A stretch of DNA of 32,975 bases from Spirochaetia bacterium (GTDB lineage: Bacteria > Spirochaetota > Spirochaetia > PWKH01): contig SKJE01000200.1 of assembly GCA_007116075.1 (NCBI GenBank), forward strand, positions 1 through 32,975, in the 5' to 3' direction. The notes beneath the pieces were generated by a model that searched no databases, was not told where the DNA came from, and worked only from the letters and a program-made list of their open reading frames with translations. The translations under genes and the position numbers were made by a program. Shown here one piece after another: positions 1-7,219 of this stretch (positions within the stretch are counted from its first letter, which is position 1; every line of letters begins with the position of its first letter).

Positions 1-270
1 AGAAGAGAGGTCCTGGAGGAGTGCGGACTCCAAGTGGAACAGGCACAGATTGTCAACAGGACCTACTGGAATGAGTACACCTACGGCGGGATCACGTACT
101 TCACCCTTGATCTTGTGTACATATGCAGCATCATCCACTGGGAGGACCTGGCTGCTGATGGGAAAGAGGTAGAGACGGTACTGCTCCGCAGGGATGAAAT
201 CAACCCTGCGGAGATCGGTCTTGACTCCGTGAGAAGGGTCACCGAAGATTATCTGCAGTACCGGCTCTGA
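1..270 (+). CDS. Nudix hydrolase, C-terminal part (cut by left edge)
   Basis: The frame is open from base 1 to a TGA at 268-270, giving 89 visible residues. Visible residues 2-10 read REVLEECGL, which fits the second half of the Nudix box (RE-U-x-EE-x-G-U); the two adjacent Glu residues are the usual metal ligands of this family. Nudix enzymes hydrolyse nucleoside diphosphates linked to another group; the substrate cannot be told from this fragment. After the box comes a typical mixed strand/helix tail rich in aromatic residues (TYWNEYTYGG). The start codon and the first half of the box lie outside the window, so a GTG at 34 should not be taken as the start: it would cut off the catalytic motif. 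It ends 18 bases before the convergent RRM gene. The family call is good; the specific function is unknown. Confidence 0.8.
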   Translation, partial: RREVLEECGLQVEQAQIVNRTYWNEYTYGGITYFTLDLVYICSIIHWEDLAADGKEVETVLLRRDEINPAEIGLDSVRRVTEDYLQYRL

Positions 271-288
271 CTGATGTGAGGTGTTGAG

Positions 289-540
289 CTAGAACCGTTT
301 ACGTTCCCTGGCTTCATTAACCTTCAGGGGCCTTCCCATGAAGTCTGAGCCGTTGAGAGCTGATATTGCTGCCTGGGCAGCCTCATCGTCGGTCATTTCA
401 ACAAAACCAAATCCCTTGGAACGGTGGGTTTCCCGATCAGAGATGACGCGAGAGGATGCAACTTCACCATACTGGCGAAACAGATCCTCAAGCTCTTTTT
501 CCTGAGTATTGTAACTCAGATTTCCTACATAGATGTTCAT
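289..540 (-). CDS. RNA-binding protein with a single RRM domain
   Basis: This 83-residue protein is one RNA recognition motif with almost nothing else. RNP2 is visible as IYVGNL at residues 2-7 and RNP1 as KGFGFVEM near residues 42-49, both with the aromatic residues that stack on RNA bases. A short basic tail (ARERKRF) ends it. Bacterial single-RRM proteins of this kind are small cytoplasmic RNA binders, sometimes cold-induced, with mostly unknown targets. I chose the ATG at 538-540 because it starts right at the first beta strand (MNIYVG) and has a GGAG about 9 bases upstream; an upstream start at 681 would add 47 residues of non-conserved, low-complexity sequence. The gene is divergent from the MATE exporter and shares a 240-base intergenic region that contains repeated TACGGTT-like elements. 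Confidence 0.9.
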   Translation of the reverse strand: MNIYVGNLSYNTQEKELEDLFRQYGEVASSRVISDRETHRSKGFGFVEMTDDEAAQAAISALNGSDFMGRPLKVNEARERKRF

Positions 541-651
541 AGAAAATAACTCCAGATACGATAATAAATTCGGAGGGAAAAACGAAGGCGGCCAATGAAG
601 CAGAGATTCCTTAGGGTGATCAGCGACTGCTGTTCTTCTATCCGTCTTTAT

Positions 652-738
652 AACCGTAATACGGTTTGGGCTTTTTCGCAAGCTCTTTTTACGGTTATCT
701 GTACATACCGTATAGCTTAAACTACCCTTGATACGGGG
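652..738. repeat. Cluster of TACGGTT / AACCGTA elements in the RRM-MATE intergenic region
   Basis: Within 87 bases there are three exact copies of the heptamer TACGGTT: inverted at 652-658 (AACCGTA), direct at 660-666, and direct at 690-696. Two weaker copies follow: ACCGTA inverted at 707-712 and TACGG at 732-736. The first two form a palindrome with a single-base centre (652-666), and 690-695 with 707-712 form a second, wider inverted repeat. The last copy overlaps the -35 and spacer of the MATE promoter. This looks like an operator array for a regulator acting on one or both of the divergent genes. No regulator gene is adjacent, so the protein that binds is unknown. The repeats are seen directly; the operator role is inference. 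Confidence 0.5.
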
Positions 739-756
739 GGCTCTTTTCTATATGAT
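728..756 (+). promoter_or_regulatory. Sigma70-type promoter for the MATE gene
   Basis: TTGATA at 728-733 and TATGAT at 751-756 are separated by exactly 17 bases. Each box matches five of six consensus positions. Transcription would begin near 763, leaving a leader of about 18 bases that still contains an AAGAGG ribosome binding site (769-774) before the GTG start at 781. One TACGG element sits over the -35 and spacer. Confidence 0.6.
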
Positions 757-780
757 CGTTGTTCATATAAGAGGCATCCA

Positions 781-2178
781 GTGAAGCAGATTGAACACCC
801 TCCATCCCGATACAGCGATATGCTCGGCAGGGAACCCATCGGTTCCCTGCTGGCTAAACTGTCAATACCTGCCATGGCAGGCATGATTGTCAATTCGCTC
901 TATAACTTAGTAGATACCATTTTTGTGGGGCAGGCGGTGGGGCCTATGGCTATAGCGGGGCTCAGCATTGCCTTTCCAATTCAGACCATCATGGCTGCAG
1001 TTGCGATGACCTTCGGCACCGGTTCAGCATCAATCATTTCCAGAAGACTTGGAGAACGACGGGATGAGGATGCCGCCCTGGCCGCGGGGAATGCCCTGGT
1101 CGCTGTGCTGGTGCTCTCTTTGGCGGTCATGATCATTGGACACATGTTTCTTGATCCTATCCTCAAGCTCTTCGGTGCTGCCCCGGAGGTGCTTCCCTAC
1201 GCCAGGGAATATGTAGGCACTATCCTCTACGGTTCGGTTTTTCTCTCCATGGCTATGGGTTCCAACGGGATTATCAGGGCAGAGGGGCAGGCTCGGGTGG
1301 CCATGACCGTGATGATCACATCGGCGGGCCTCAATATTGTATTAGACCCGATCCTCATTTATCTTATTCCCCTGGGTATTCGAGGGGCTGCTTTGGCAAC
1401 CGTGATCAGTCAGGGGGCTGCTTGCATCCTGGTACTGTGGTTCTTCATATCGAAAAAAAGCACCCTGCCGCTGAACAGGGCCTCCTTCCGGCCAAATATA
1501 GCAGTCCTCAGGGAAACAGTCCTGCTTGGGCTGCCTGCTTTTGCCCGGCAGACAGGAACAAGCCTCACCATGCTGACCGCAAACAATATGCTGAATATCT
1601 ACGGCGGTGCACTGGCAGTTGCAGCCTACGGAATGATCCTCCGGCTTGTGATGTTTGTCTTTATGCCGATCTTCGGAGTAGTTCAGGGCTTTCAACCGAT
1701 TGCCGGATACAACTACGGGGCAAAGCAGTTTGATCGGGTACGGGAGCTGATTCGTCTCTCCTTCAAGGTAACCGTGCTCATGGGGACAGGGGCTTTTGTG
1801 GTGATTCAGTTGTTCCCGAGACTGATTCTCTCCATGTTTACCCAGGATGCACAGCTCCTTGATATCGCAGAACCTGCCCTGCGCCGGGTGTTTCTCACTG
1901 TTCCCCTTGTCGGGATCCAGGTGGTGGGGGCTACCTTTTTCCAGGCGATCGGTAAATCGGTTCCAAGCCTGCTGCTCACCCTTTCAAGACAATTTATCTT
2001 TCTGATACCCTTTTTGCTGCTCCTGGCTCCGATCTTCGGACTGCCGGGAATCTGGTCATCATTTCCCCTGGCTGATGTGGTGTCTACCCTCCTCACATCG
2101 ATCTGGATGATTCATGAACTTCGGCGGCAGTCAATCCTGGGTAACCAGAATCCGGCCTTGGGCACTACCGATGCATAG
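781..2178 (+). CDS. MATE family multidrug/sodium antiporter
   Basis: A 465-residue inner-membrane protein with the two-bundle pattern of about 12 hydrophobic segments expected for MATE exporters, which expel cationic drugs or metabolites using a Na+ or H+ gradient. The N-terminal part carries typical family sequence (LSIPAMAGMIVNSLYNLVDT around residues 27-46, then IFVGQAVGPMAIAGLS), and the second half repeats the pattern (GLPAFARQ..., then GVVQGFQPIAGYNYGA near residue 300). Length is normal for the family (440-480), closest in feel to the MepA/DinF-like group. The start is GTG, supported by AAGAGG six bases upstream. Its 3' end overlaps the convergent lipoprotein gene by 48 bases. A Na+-driven mode would fit the sodium-type redox pump further right, but the coupling ion cannot be read from the sequence. 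Substrate unknown. Confidence 0.92.
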   Translation: MKQIEHPPSRYSDMLGREPIGSLLAKLSIPAMAGMIVNSLYNLVDTIFVGQAVGPMAIAGLSIAFPIQTIMAAVAMTFGTGSASIISRRLGERRDEDAALAAGNALVAVLVLSLAVMIIGHMFLDPILKLFGAAPEVLPYAREYVGTILYGSVFLSMAMGSNGIIRAEGQARVAMTVMITSAGLNIVLDPILIYLIPLGIRGAALATVISQGAACILVLWFFISKKSTLPLNRASFRPNIAVLRETVLLGLPAFARQTGTSLTMLTANNMLNIYGGALAVAAYGMILRLVMFVFMPIFGVVQGFQPIAGYNYGAKQFDRVRELIRLSFKVTVLMGTGAFVVIQLFPRLILSMFTQDAQLLDIAEPALRRVFLTVPLVGIQVVGATFFQAIGKSVPSLLLTLSRQFIFLIPFLLLLAPIFGLPGIWSSFPLADVVSTLLTSIWMIHELRRQSILGNQNPALGTTDA

Positions 2179-3021
2179 CACCTGATCAGCTGCATCAATA
2201 CCGAGCACCACTACCTGGATATCCACCGGACCTGCACGATCGTAAGGCCAGTACGTGAGGGTCGGTTCTGAAGTAGTGAGAAAGGGCTGGTGATTGACAT
2301 ACCAGAGATATACCGGGGCGATAAGGGGATCGTCAGGAAGCAGTGATACCGCGGTGAAGGAGACGGGGCAGCCGAGGGGCACCTCCTGGCCGCTTCCAGC
2401 CAGTGCAGCAGACAGTTCTATATAGGGAATCCGCTGAGCCTTCAGGGATCCCTCAGGAGTGAGCAGGTAGGATGAACTTCCCCCCGGAAGAACCAGAACT
2501 GGACTGAACTGCTCATGCCCAGCTCCTGCAGTGAACAGCAGGTATGCCCCGGAGTATACCTGCAATGTATCCCCGTGGTGAAACTGCCGGACCAAGCGTC
2601 CATCGAGGGTGAGCAGCAGAGCCTGCATGGACGGTTCTCCCTTGAGGACCACCTCGCCGTATCCTGATAGGGGAGTGAAGGTGACTTCCCCTTGGACAGC
2701 TGCACCGGGAGCCGCTTCGATGAACAGCGGAACTGCATCTGCAGTCTGCGCATCGGCTGCATATCCCCGGGCTGAAATGTGCCATCTTCCAGCCGGCAGC
2801 TCCAGAACAAGGGGGGATTCCGGGATTCCTCCATACCGGGATGAGTACAATCTGCCTGTAGTGTCTGCTGCGGTGACTTCCAACTCCCTGATGAGGAGGG
2901 TACTCATGCCGGGTTCAGGAATCATATTCAACAGGACAGCCCCGGTCTCCTCTTCAGGAATAAGGTGGCTGCAGCCGGCGGACAGCACTGCAAGAATGAT
3001 CCATACTGCCGAGAATTTCAT
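2131..3021 (-). CDS. Putative lipoprotein with PKD/Ig-like C-terminal region
   Basis: The 296-residue product begins with a short lipoprotein signal peptide: positive start (MKFSAVW), hydrophobic core, and lipobox LSAGC with the acylated Cys at residue 17. The mature protein is predicted to be anchored to a membrane and exported. The middle (about residues 25-200) is beta-rich with repeated Gly/Pro turns. The C-terminal 90 residues (CPVSFTAVSLLPDDP ... YLWYVN ... LTYWPYDRAGPVDIQVVV) look like a PKD/Ig-type sandwich, a fold often used for surface binding. I chose the ATG at 3019-3021 because AGGAGG lies seven bases upstream; an earlier start at 3042 would put seven extra residues before the signal peptide and overrun that site. 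It lies 67 bases after the KamA-like gene on the same strand, so the two may be co-transcribed. Function not recognised. Confidence 0.75.
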   Translation of the reverse strand: MKFSAVWIILAVLSAGCSHLIPEEETGAVLLNMIPEPGMSTLLIRELEVTAADTTGRLYSSRYGGIPESPLVLELPAGRWHISARGYAADAQTADAVPLFIEAAPGAAVQGEVTFTPLSGYGEVVLKGEPSMQALLLTLDGRLVRQFHHGDTLQVYSGAYLLFTAGAGHEQFSPVLVLPGGSSSYLLTPEGSLKAQRIPYIELSAALAGSGQEVPLGCPVSFTAVSLLPDDPLIAPVYLWYVNHQPFLTTSEPTLTYWPYDRAGPVDIQVVVLGIDAADQVLCIGSAQGRILVTQD

Positions 3022-3088
3022 AGGTAAGCCTCCTATATCCATTCTACGGGAGGCAGAAGGCTTGAACCACGCCCCGGCAGGCGGAGCG

Positions 3089-5266
3089 TTACTGGGAGGG
3101 GAGTTCCAGATGCTTGAATGTTTGGGTTACCTTGAAGTGGTATCCCGGATACTCAAAGGTGGGCATCCTGGTCTCAAGGGAGCCGAGGGAGTACCCCCAT
3201 ATAGTGACATATTCACTGATCTGTTCCCCAAGCTCCTCCAGCTGATCCAGGTAGGTTCTGATGGACTTTGACTCAATGATGATTACCGCTTCCATATGGT
3301 CCACAATGGGGCTGTGGGGTCTGCTGTGGTCCTGCTCGAAGGAGAGGACCCGCCTGCCGTCCTCGGTTATTCCTATGGTTCGGAAGGTATTGCTTTTTCC
3401 TACACCCGGTAGATTGATCGTGTTCCGGTCTGTGGCAAGAAATGGGATAGAGGCTCCCTCACGGATGCTGTTGATCTGGCTGACCATTCCTTCTGCATAT
3501 TTTGAGAACTTCCTAATCTCGCTGTAGTATTTCGGATCCACCCGTCCGATGGATTTCTCCTCCACCTGTTCCTGGATGGATCGCGAATTGACCGAAAAGA
3601 GGGCAGAATTCTCCCGATAGCCCTTCACGGTAAAGGTATAGTAGGGCAGGACGCCGATGTCGTTAAGCACCTTCCGCAGCTTTGCCGTGTGGCCCCGGAG
3701 TGAACCGGGTACAATAAATACCTGCTGATTGGTGACCGTCCAGCCTGCAGCAATGAGTTTTCGTACCGCTTCGGCCGACTCCGGAGTTATTTCCATGGCG
3801 GTTGAGAAATGGGTCTGGATGACAAACTGCTTGATGCCGATCCTGGACGCCTTCTGCTTAAACTCATTCAGTATGGATGCACGCTTATCGGAAATTCGCT
3901 GGGGGAGGTAGATGGGAATCTTCGTTCCCAGCCGGACCCGGACAATCTCTGCATACTTCTCTCCGTTGGGACGGCTTTTATTTGCCCGCTGCTTTCGCTT
4001 TGCCATATCATAGACAGCATCAAGAATCTGCTTTAGAGACTGCACAGAGCTCATCATCGCATCCCCGCCGGTGATCAGGATGTCCTGGAGCTGGGGATCC
4101 TCTTCAAAGTAGCTCATGAGCTCCTCCAGCTGATTATCCCATTTTTTCTTCGGTTTCAGCTTATCCAGGTCAAAATTGAACCGTCCGTTCTGGAAATCAT
4201 ACATCCGCTGGCAATAGGCGCACAGCCCCCCGCAGGCCCGGCCCATGGTAGAGGGAATAAAAATAGCTACATTGGGATATCGGCGATGCACATTATTGGA
4301 GGGCAGCAGCCACCCCGCCGCATTGGGTTTGCCCGGTTCGATAAGGTCCTCCTTCTCCCATGCGCGGATCTGGCCGAATTCCTCCACCAGATCCCGGCTG
4401 TAGAGCACATACTGGCGAATAGCCGCATCGGCATACTTGTACTGCTCCGGGGGATCCGGAAGCAGCAGGGAGAGAAAATAGGGAGTGACGAATATGGGAA
4501 TATGCTTCTTCTCAGCCTCTTTCATGACCTGCACAGTCTGCTCATCAAGGGTGTTGCCCATCATGACCTGCAGTTCATCGGTGCTTTTTACAGCGTTCTG
4601 AAGATGAAAGAGGTCATCATCCCACCACTGTTCAAGCTGCTGTAGCTGCTCTTGCTCCGACATGCCCGGTGAAAACAGGAATTTGCCCCGTTTTTTGGTT
4701 CTGCTTTTCTCTGCGATTCTTTCCTGCAGCAGCCGGATGATACGTTCCCTGTTCTGTTTGCGCAGATGGACAATGATGGGGTCCAGCCCGGATGGGTGCC
4801 GGTCCATCCATACGGTTATCGAATCTTTCCTAGGTATTTTACGCTTTTCAATGCCGCTGAGCTGCCTGAAGAGGTGCAGCATATCCTCATAGAAGTCTGG
4901 AGTTCCCCCATAGATCCCTTCCTTCAGCGCCCTGCGCAGGATGTCAAAGGGGCGGGAGATGATCTCTGCCCCCTGAAGATTGGGGTCCTCAAAGGATGAT
5001 CCCTCATGGTTCAGATAATCAAGGACCCGGATAATAGCCAGGTCCTTCCATGAAAGCTTGTAGAAGGGGACCTCTCCCCGTTCCTCACCGCTGAAATACG
5101 CGAAGGCCTGGGGATGTTCCCGAAGCATCTGGAGGATTTTTTTCCGGTACTGAGTTGTAAATGTCTTGGTGCTTCGGGAACGAATCATCATGGATGCAAG
5201 TTCCGGCTGTTCTTCCCTGATCTGTGTTACTAGCTGTATGCAACTTTCTGAAATATGTTCATTCAT
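3089..5266 (-). CDS. KamA-like radical SAM protein, unusually long
   Basis: A 725-residue cytoplasmic protein, well above the usual 350-470 for lysine 2,3-aminomutase (KamA) relatives. Residues 345-352 contain the radical SAM cluster motif C-x3-C-x2-C (CGGLCAYC), which binds a 4Fe-4S cluster and SAM. ILITGGDA near residue 397 matches the KamA GGD motif. VLPYYTFTVKG and a later LPGVGKS (Lys622) resemble the KamA PYY segment and the PGGxGK loop that carries the PLP lysine. The first 230 or so residues have no motif I recognise and are the extra part. True aminomutases move an amino group between alpha and beta carbons; EpmB-type relatives modify EF-P. The substrate here is unknown. The start is the ATG at 5264-5266, six bases after GAAGGG; an in-frame ATG at 5272 would abut that site. 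The lipoprotein gene follows downstream. Confidence 0.8.
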   Translation of the reverse strand: MNEHISESCIQLVTQIREEQPELASMMIRSRSTKTFTTQYRKKILQMLREHPQAFAYFSGEERGEVPFYKLSWKDLAIIRVLDYLNHEGSSFEDPNLQGAEIISRPFDILRRALKEGIYGGTPDFYEDMLHLFRQLSGIEKRKIPRKDSITVWMDRHPSGLDPIIVHLRKQNRERIIRLLQERIAEKSRTKKRGKFLFSPGMSEQEQLQQLEQWWDDDLFHLQNAVKSTDELQVMMGNTLDEQTVQVMKEAEKKHIPIFVTPYFLSLLLPDPPEQYKYADAAIRQYVLYSRDLVEEFGQIRAWEKEDLIEPGKPNAAGWLLPSNNVHRRYPNVAIFIPSTMGRACGGLCAYCQRMYDFQNGRFNFDLDKLKPKKKWDNQLEELMSYFEEDPQLQDILITGGDAMMSSVQSLKQILDAVYDMAKRKQRANKSRPNGEKYAEIVRVRLGTKIPIYLPQRISDKRASILNEFKQKASRIGIKQFVIQTHFSTAMEITPESAEAVRKLIAAGWTVTNQQVFIVPGSLRGHTAKLRKVLNDIGVLPYYTFTVKGYRENSALFSVNSRSIQEQVEEKSIGRVDPKYYSEIRKFSKYAEGMVSQINSIREGASIPFLATDRNTINLPGVGKSNTFRTIGITEDGRRVLSFEQDHSRPHSPIVDHMEAVIIIESKSIRTYLDQLEELGEQISEYVTIWGYSLGSLETRMPTFEYPGYHFKVTQTFKHLELPSQ

Positions 5267-5353
5267 GATCATCCCTTCTCATTTGCGTCATTGTATTGTA
5301 TATATATGAATCAAGTATAGATAAGCGTAACGATGGTAATCACTTGTATGTCT

Positions 5354-5383
5354 AGTATACAAAGAGTAATAGAGATTGGTCAA
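5354..5383 (-). promoter_or_regulatory. Possible promoter for the KamA-like gene
   Basis: On the minus strand, TTGACC (5378-5383) and TATACT (5354-5359) lie 18 bases apart, each matching five of six consensus positions. This lies in the 144-base divergent region between the KamA-like gene and parE and would give a leader of about 80 bases. I see no equally good plus-strand promoter for parE; TTGTAT (5344-5349) with TAATAG (5367-5372) is a weak candidate. Confidence 0.4.
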
Positions 5384-5410
5384 CTGAAGCTTCAATAGTA
5401 GGACAGTGAG

Positions 5411-7219
5411 ATGAAGGCAAAACAAGCTGCAGCAGTGGTATATGACGAGAGTAAAATCAAGACCCTGAGCTCCCTTGAGCATATCAGGCTCAGGACAGGT
5501 ATGTACATCGGACGGCTCGGGGACGGAAGCAATATCGATGACGGTATATACATCCTGCTCAAAGAGGTCATTGACAACAGCATTGATGAGTTTATTATGG
5601 GATACGGCCGTGAGATCCGGATTGAGATCAAGGACAGCCGGGTGCGGATCCGTGATTACGGGCGCGGGATCCCCCTGGGCAAGGTGATTGACTGTGTATC
5701 AATCATCAATACCGGCGCTAAGTATAACGATGAGGTGTTCCAGTTCTCCGTTGGACTCAACGGGGTTGGAACCAAGGCGGTCAATGCCCTCTCCTCAGAT
5801 TTCCGTGTGGTCTCCTTCCGAAAAGGGGATTTCTTTGAGGCGAACTTTAAGCAGGGAATGCTGAAGAAAAAAAAACAGGGTAAAAGTCCCGATGAGGCCG
5901 ATGGTACCCTGGTAGAGTTTGTGCCTGACCCTGAGATATTCGGGGAATTCGCCTTTGATGATGAATATGTCGAAAAGCGTATCTGGAACTACGCATACCT
6001 GAATGCAGGATTAACTCTGGTGTACAACCGGAAACGGTATGTATCAAGAAACGGCCTGTATGACCTGCTGTCAAATGAAGTTGGATCCGACGGCCTCTAT
6101 GACATCATCCACTACAAGGGGCAGCAGTTGGAGTTTTCCCTGACCCACACCACCAATTACGGGGAGAACTACTATTCCTACGTAAACGGCCAGTATACCA
6201 GTGACGGAGGAACCCATCTGAGTGCATTTCGGGAGGGAATTCTCAAGGGAGTCAATGAGTATTTCAAGAAGAACTACTCCGGAGTCGATGTCCGGGAGGG
6301 TGTCGCCGGGGCGATATCGGTTAAGCTCATGAACCCGGTCTTTGAGAGCCAGACAAAGAACAAGCTGGGTAATACCGACATAAGGAGCTGGGTGGTTCAG
6401 GAGGTGAAGTCGGGTGTCCTGGATTTCCTGCTGAAACATAAAAAGGAAGCCGACAAACTGGCAGAAAAGATCGTCCAGAATGAGAAACTGCGCAGGGAAC
6501 TCAATGATGTGAAAAAGGGTGCCCGGGAGGCGGCAAAGAAGATCTCCTTGAAGATCCCCAACCTGAAGGACTGCAAGTACCATCTGGGGGATACCCATAA
6601 ACGCTCTGAGGAGACTATGATTTTTCTGACCGAAGGGCAGTCCGCCTCGGGATCTATGGTTTCAACCAGGGATGTATATACTCAGGCTATCTTCAGTCTC
6701 CGGGGAAAGGTGCTCAACGTCTTCGGCAAGAAACGGACCGAGATCTACAAGAACGAAGAGCTCTACAACCTCATGATGGCCCTGGGGTTGGAAAACGGTA
6801 TTGAGGGACTGCGGTATGCCAGGGTGGTGATTGCTACCGACGCTGACTACGACGGTTTTCATATCAGGAATCTGCTGCTGACCTACTTCCTGAACTATTT
6901 TGAGGATCTGGTAATCAGCGGGAGGGTCTGTATATTGGAGACCCCCCTTTTCAGGGTGCGGAACAAGAAGCAGACCATCTACTGCTACAACCAGAGTGAA
7001 CGGGAGACTGCGGTCAAGCAGCTCTCATCCCCGGAAGTAACCCGATTTAAGGGACTTGGAGAAATTTCCCCTAAGGAATTTGGTCAGTTTATCGGGAAGG
7101 ATATCCGGCTGGTGCAGGTGAACGTGAAGTCCATCAAAGATGTGAATGATACCCTGGGATTCTACATGGGTAAGAATACCCCGGATCGGAGAAGCTTTAT
7201 CATGGAGAACCTCATATAA
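5411..7219 (+). CDS. parE: DNA topoisomerase IV subunit B (ParE-type)
   Basis: The ATPase subunit of a type IIA topoisomerase, 602 residues. It has the GHKL ATPase fold at the N terminus (EVIDNSIDEF with the Mg-binding Asn, DYGRGIP, then the glycine-rich GLNGVGTKAVNAL), a transducer domain, and a TOPRIM domain with FLTEGQSASGS and the metal-binding ATDADYDG. TEGQSASGSM in place of the GyrB-like EGDSAGGS is a variant I associate with the ParE form in Bacteroidetes-like lineages. ParE with ParC decatenates daughter chromosomes. The start is supported by AGGA seven bases before the ATG. The stop TAA overlaps the ATG of parC by one base, so the two subunits are translationally coupled and very likely made in equal amounts. 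A gyrB identity is less likely because of the TOPRIM variant and the partner gene, but cannot be fully excluded. Confidence 0.9.
   Translation: MKAKQAAAVVYDESKIKTLSSLEHIRLRTGMYIGRLGDGSNIDDGIYILLKEVIDNSIDEFIMGYGREIRIEIKDSRVRIRDYGRGIPLGKVIDCVSIINTGAKYNDEVFQFSVGLNGVGTKAVNALSSDFRVVSFRKGDFFEANFKQGMLKKKKQGKSPDEADGTLVEFVPDPEIFGEFAFDDEYVEKRIWNYAYLNAGLTLVYNRKRYVSRNGLYDLLSNEVGSDGLYDIIHYKGQQLEFSLTHTTNYGENYYSYVNGQYTSDGGTHLSAFREGILKGVNEYFKKNYSGVDVREGVAGAISVKLMNPVFESQTKNKLGNTDIRSWVVQEVKSGVLDFLLKHKKEADKLAEKIVQNEKLRRELNDVKKGAREAAKKISLKIPNLKDCKYHLGDTHKRSEETMIFLTEGQSASGSMVSTRDVYTQAIFSLRGKVLNVFGKKRTEIYKNEELYNLMMALGLENGIEGLRYARVVIATDADYDGFHIRNLLLTYFLNYFEDLVISGRVCILETPLFRVRNKKQTIYCYNQSERETAVKQLSSPEVTRFKGLGEISPKEFGQFIGKDIRLVQVNVKSIKDVNDTLGFYMGKNTPDRRSFIMENLI

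Noticed and set aside
2609-3271. Plus-strand open frame of 220 codons opposite the lipoprotein and KamA-like genes
   Set aside because: It crosses two real minus-strand genes and their junction, and its product is rich in Ser, Pro and Arg, typical of an antisense shadow.
5288-5482. Small open frame on the minus strand between the KamA-like gene and parE
   Set aside because: It runs through the AT-rich divergent promoter region and into parE, has no convincing ribosome site, and its translation is unlike a protein.
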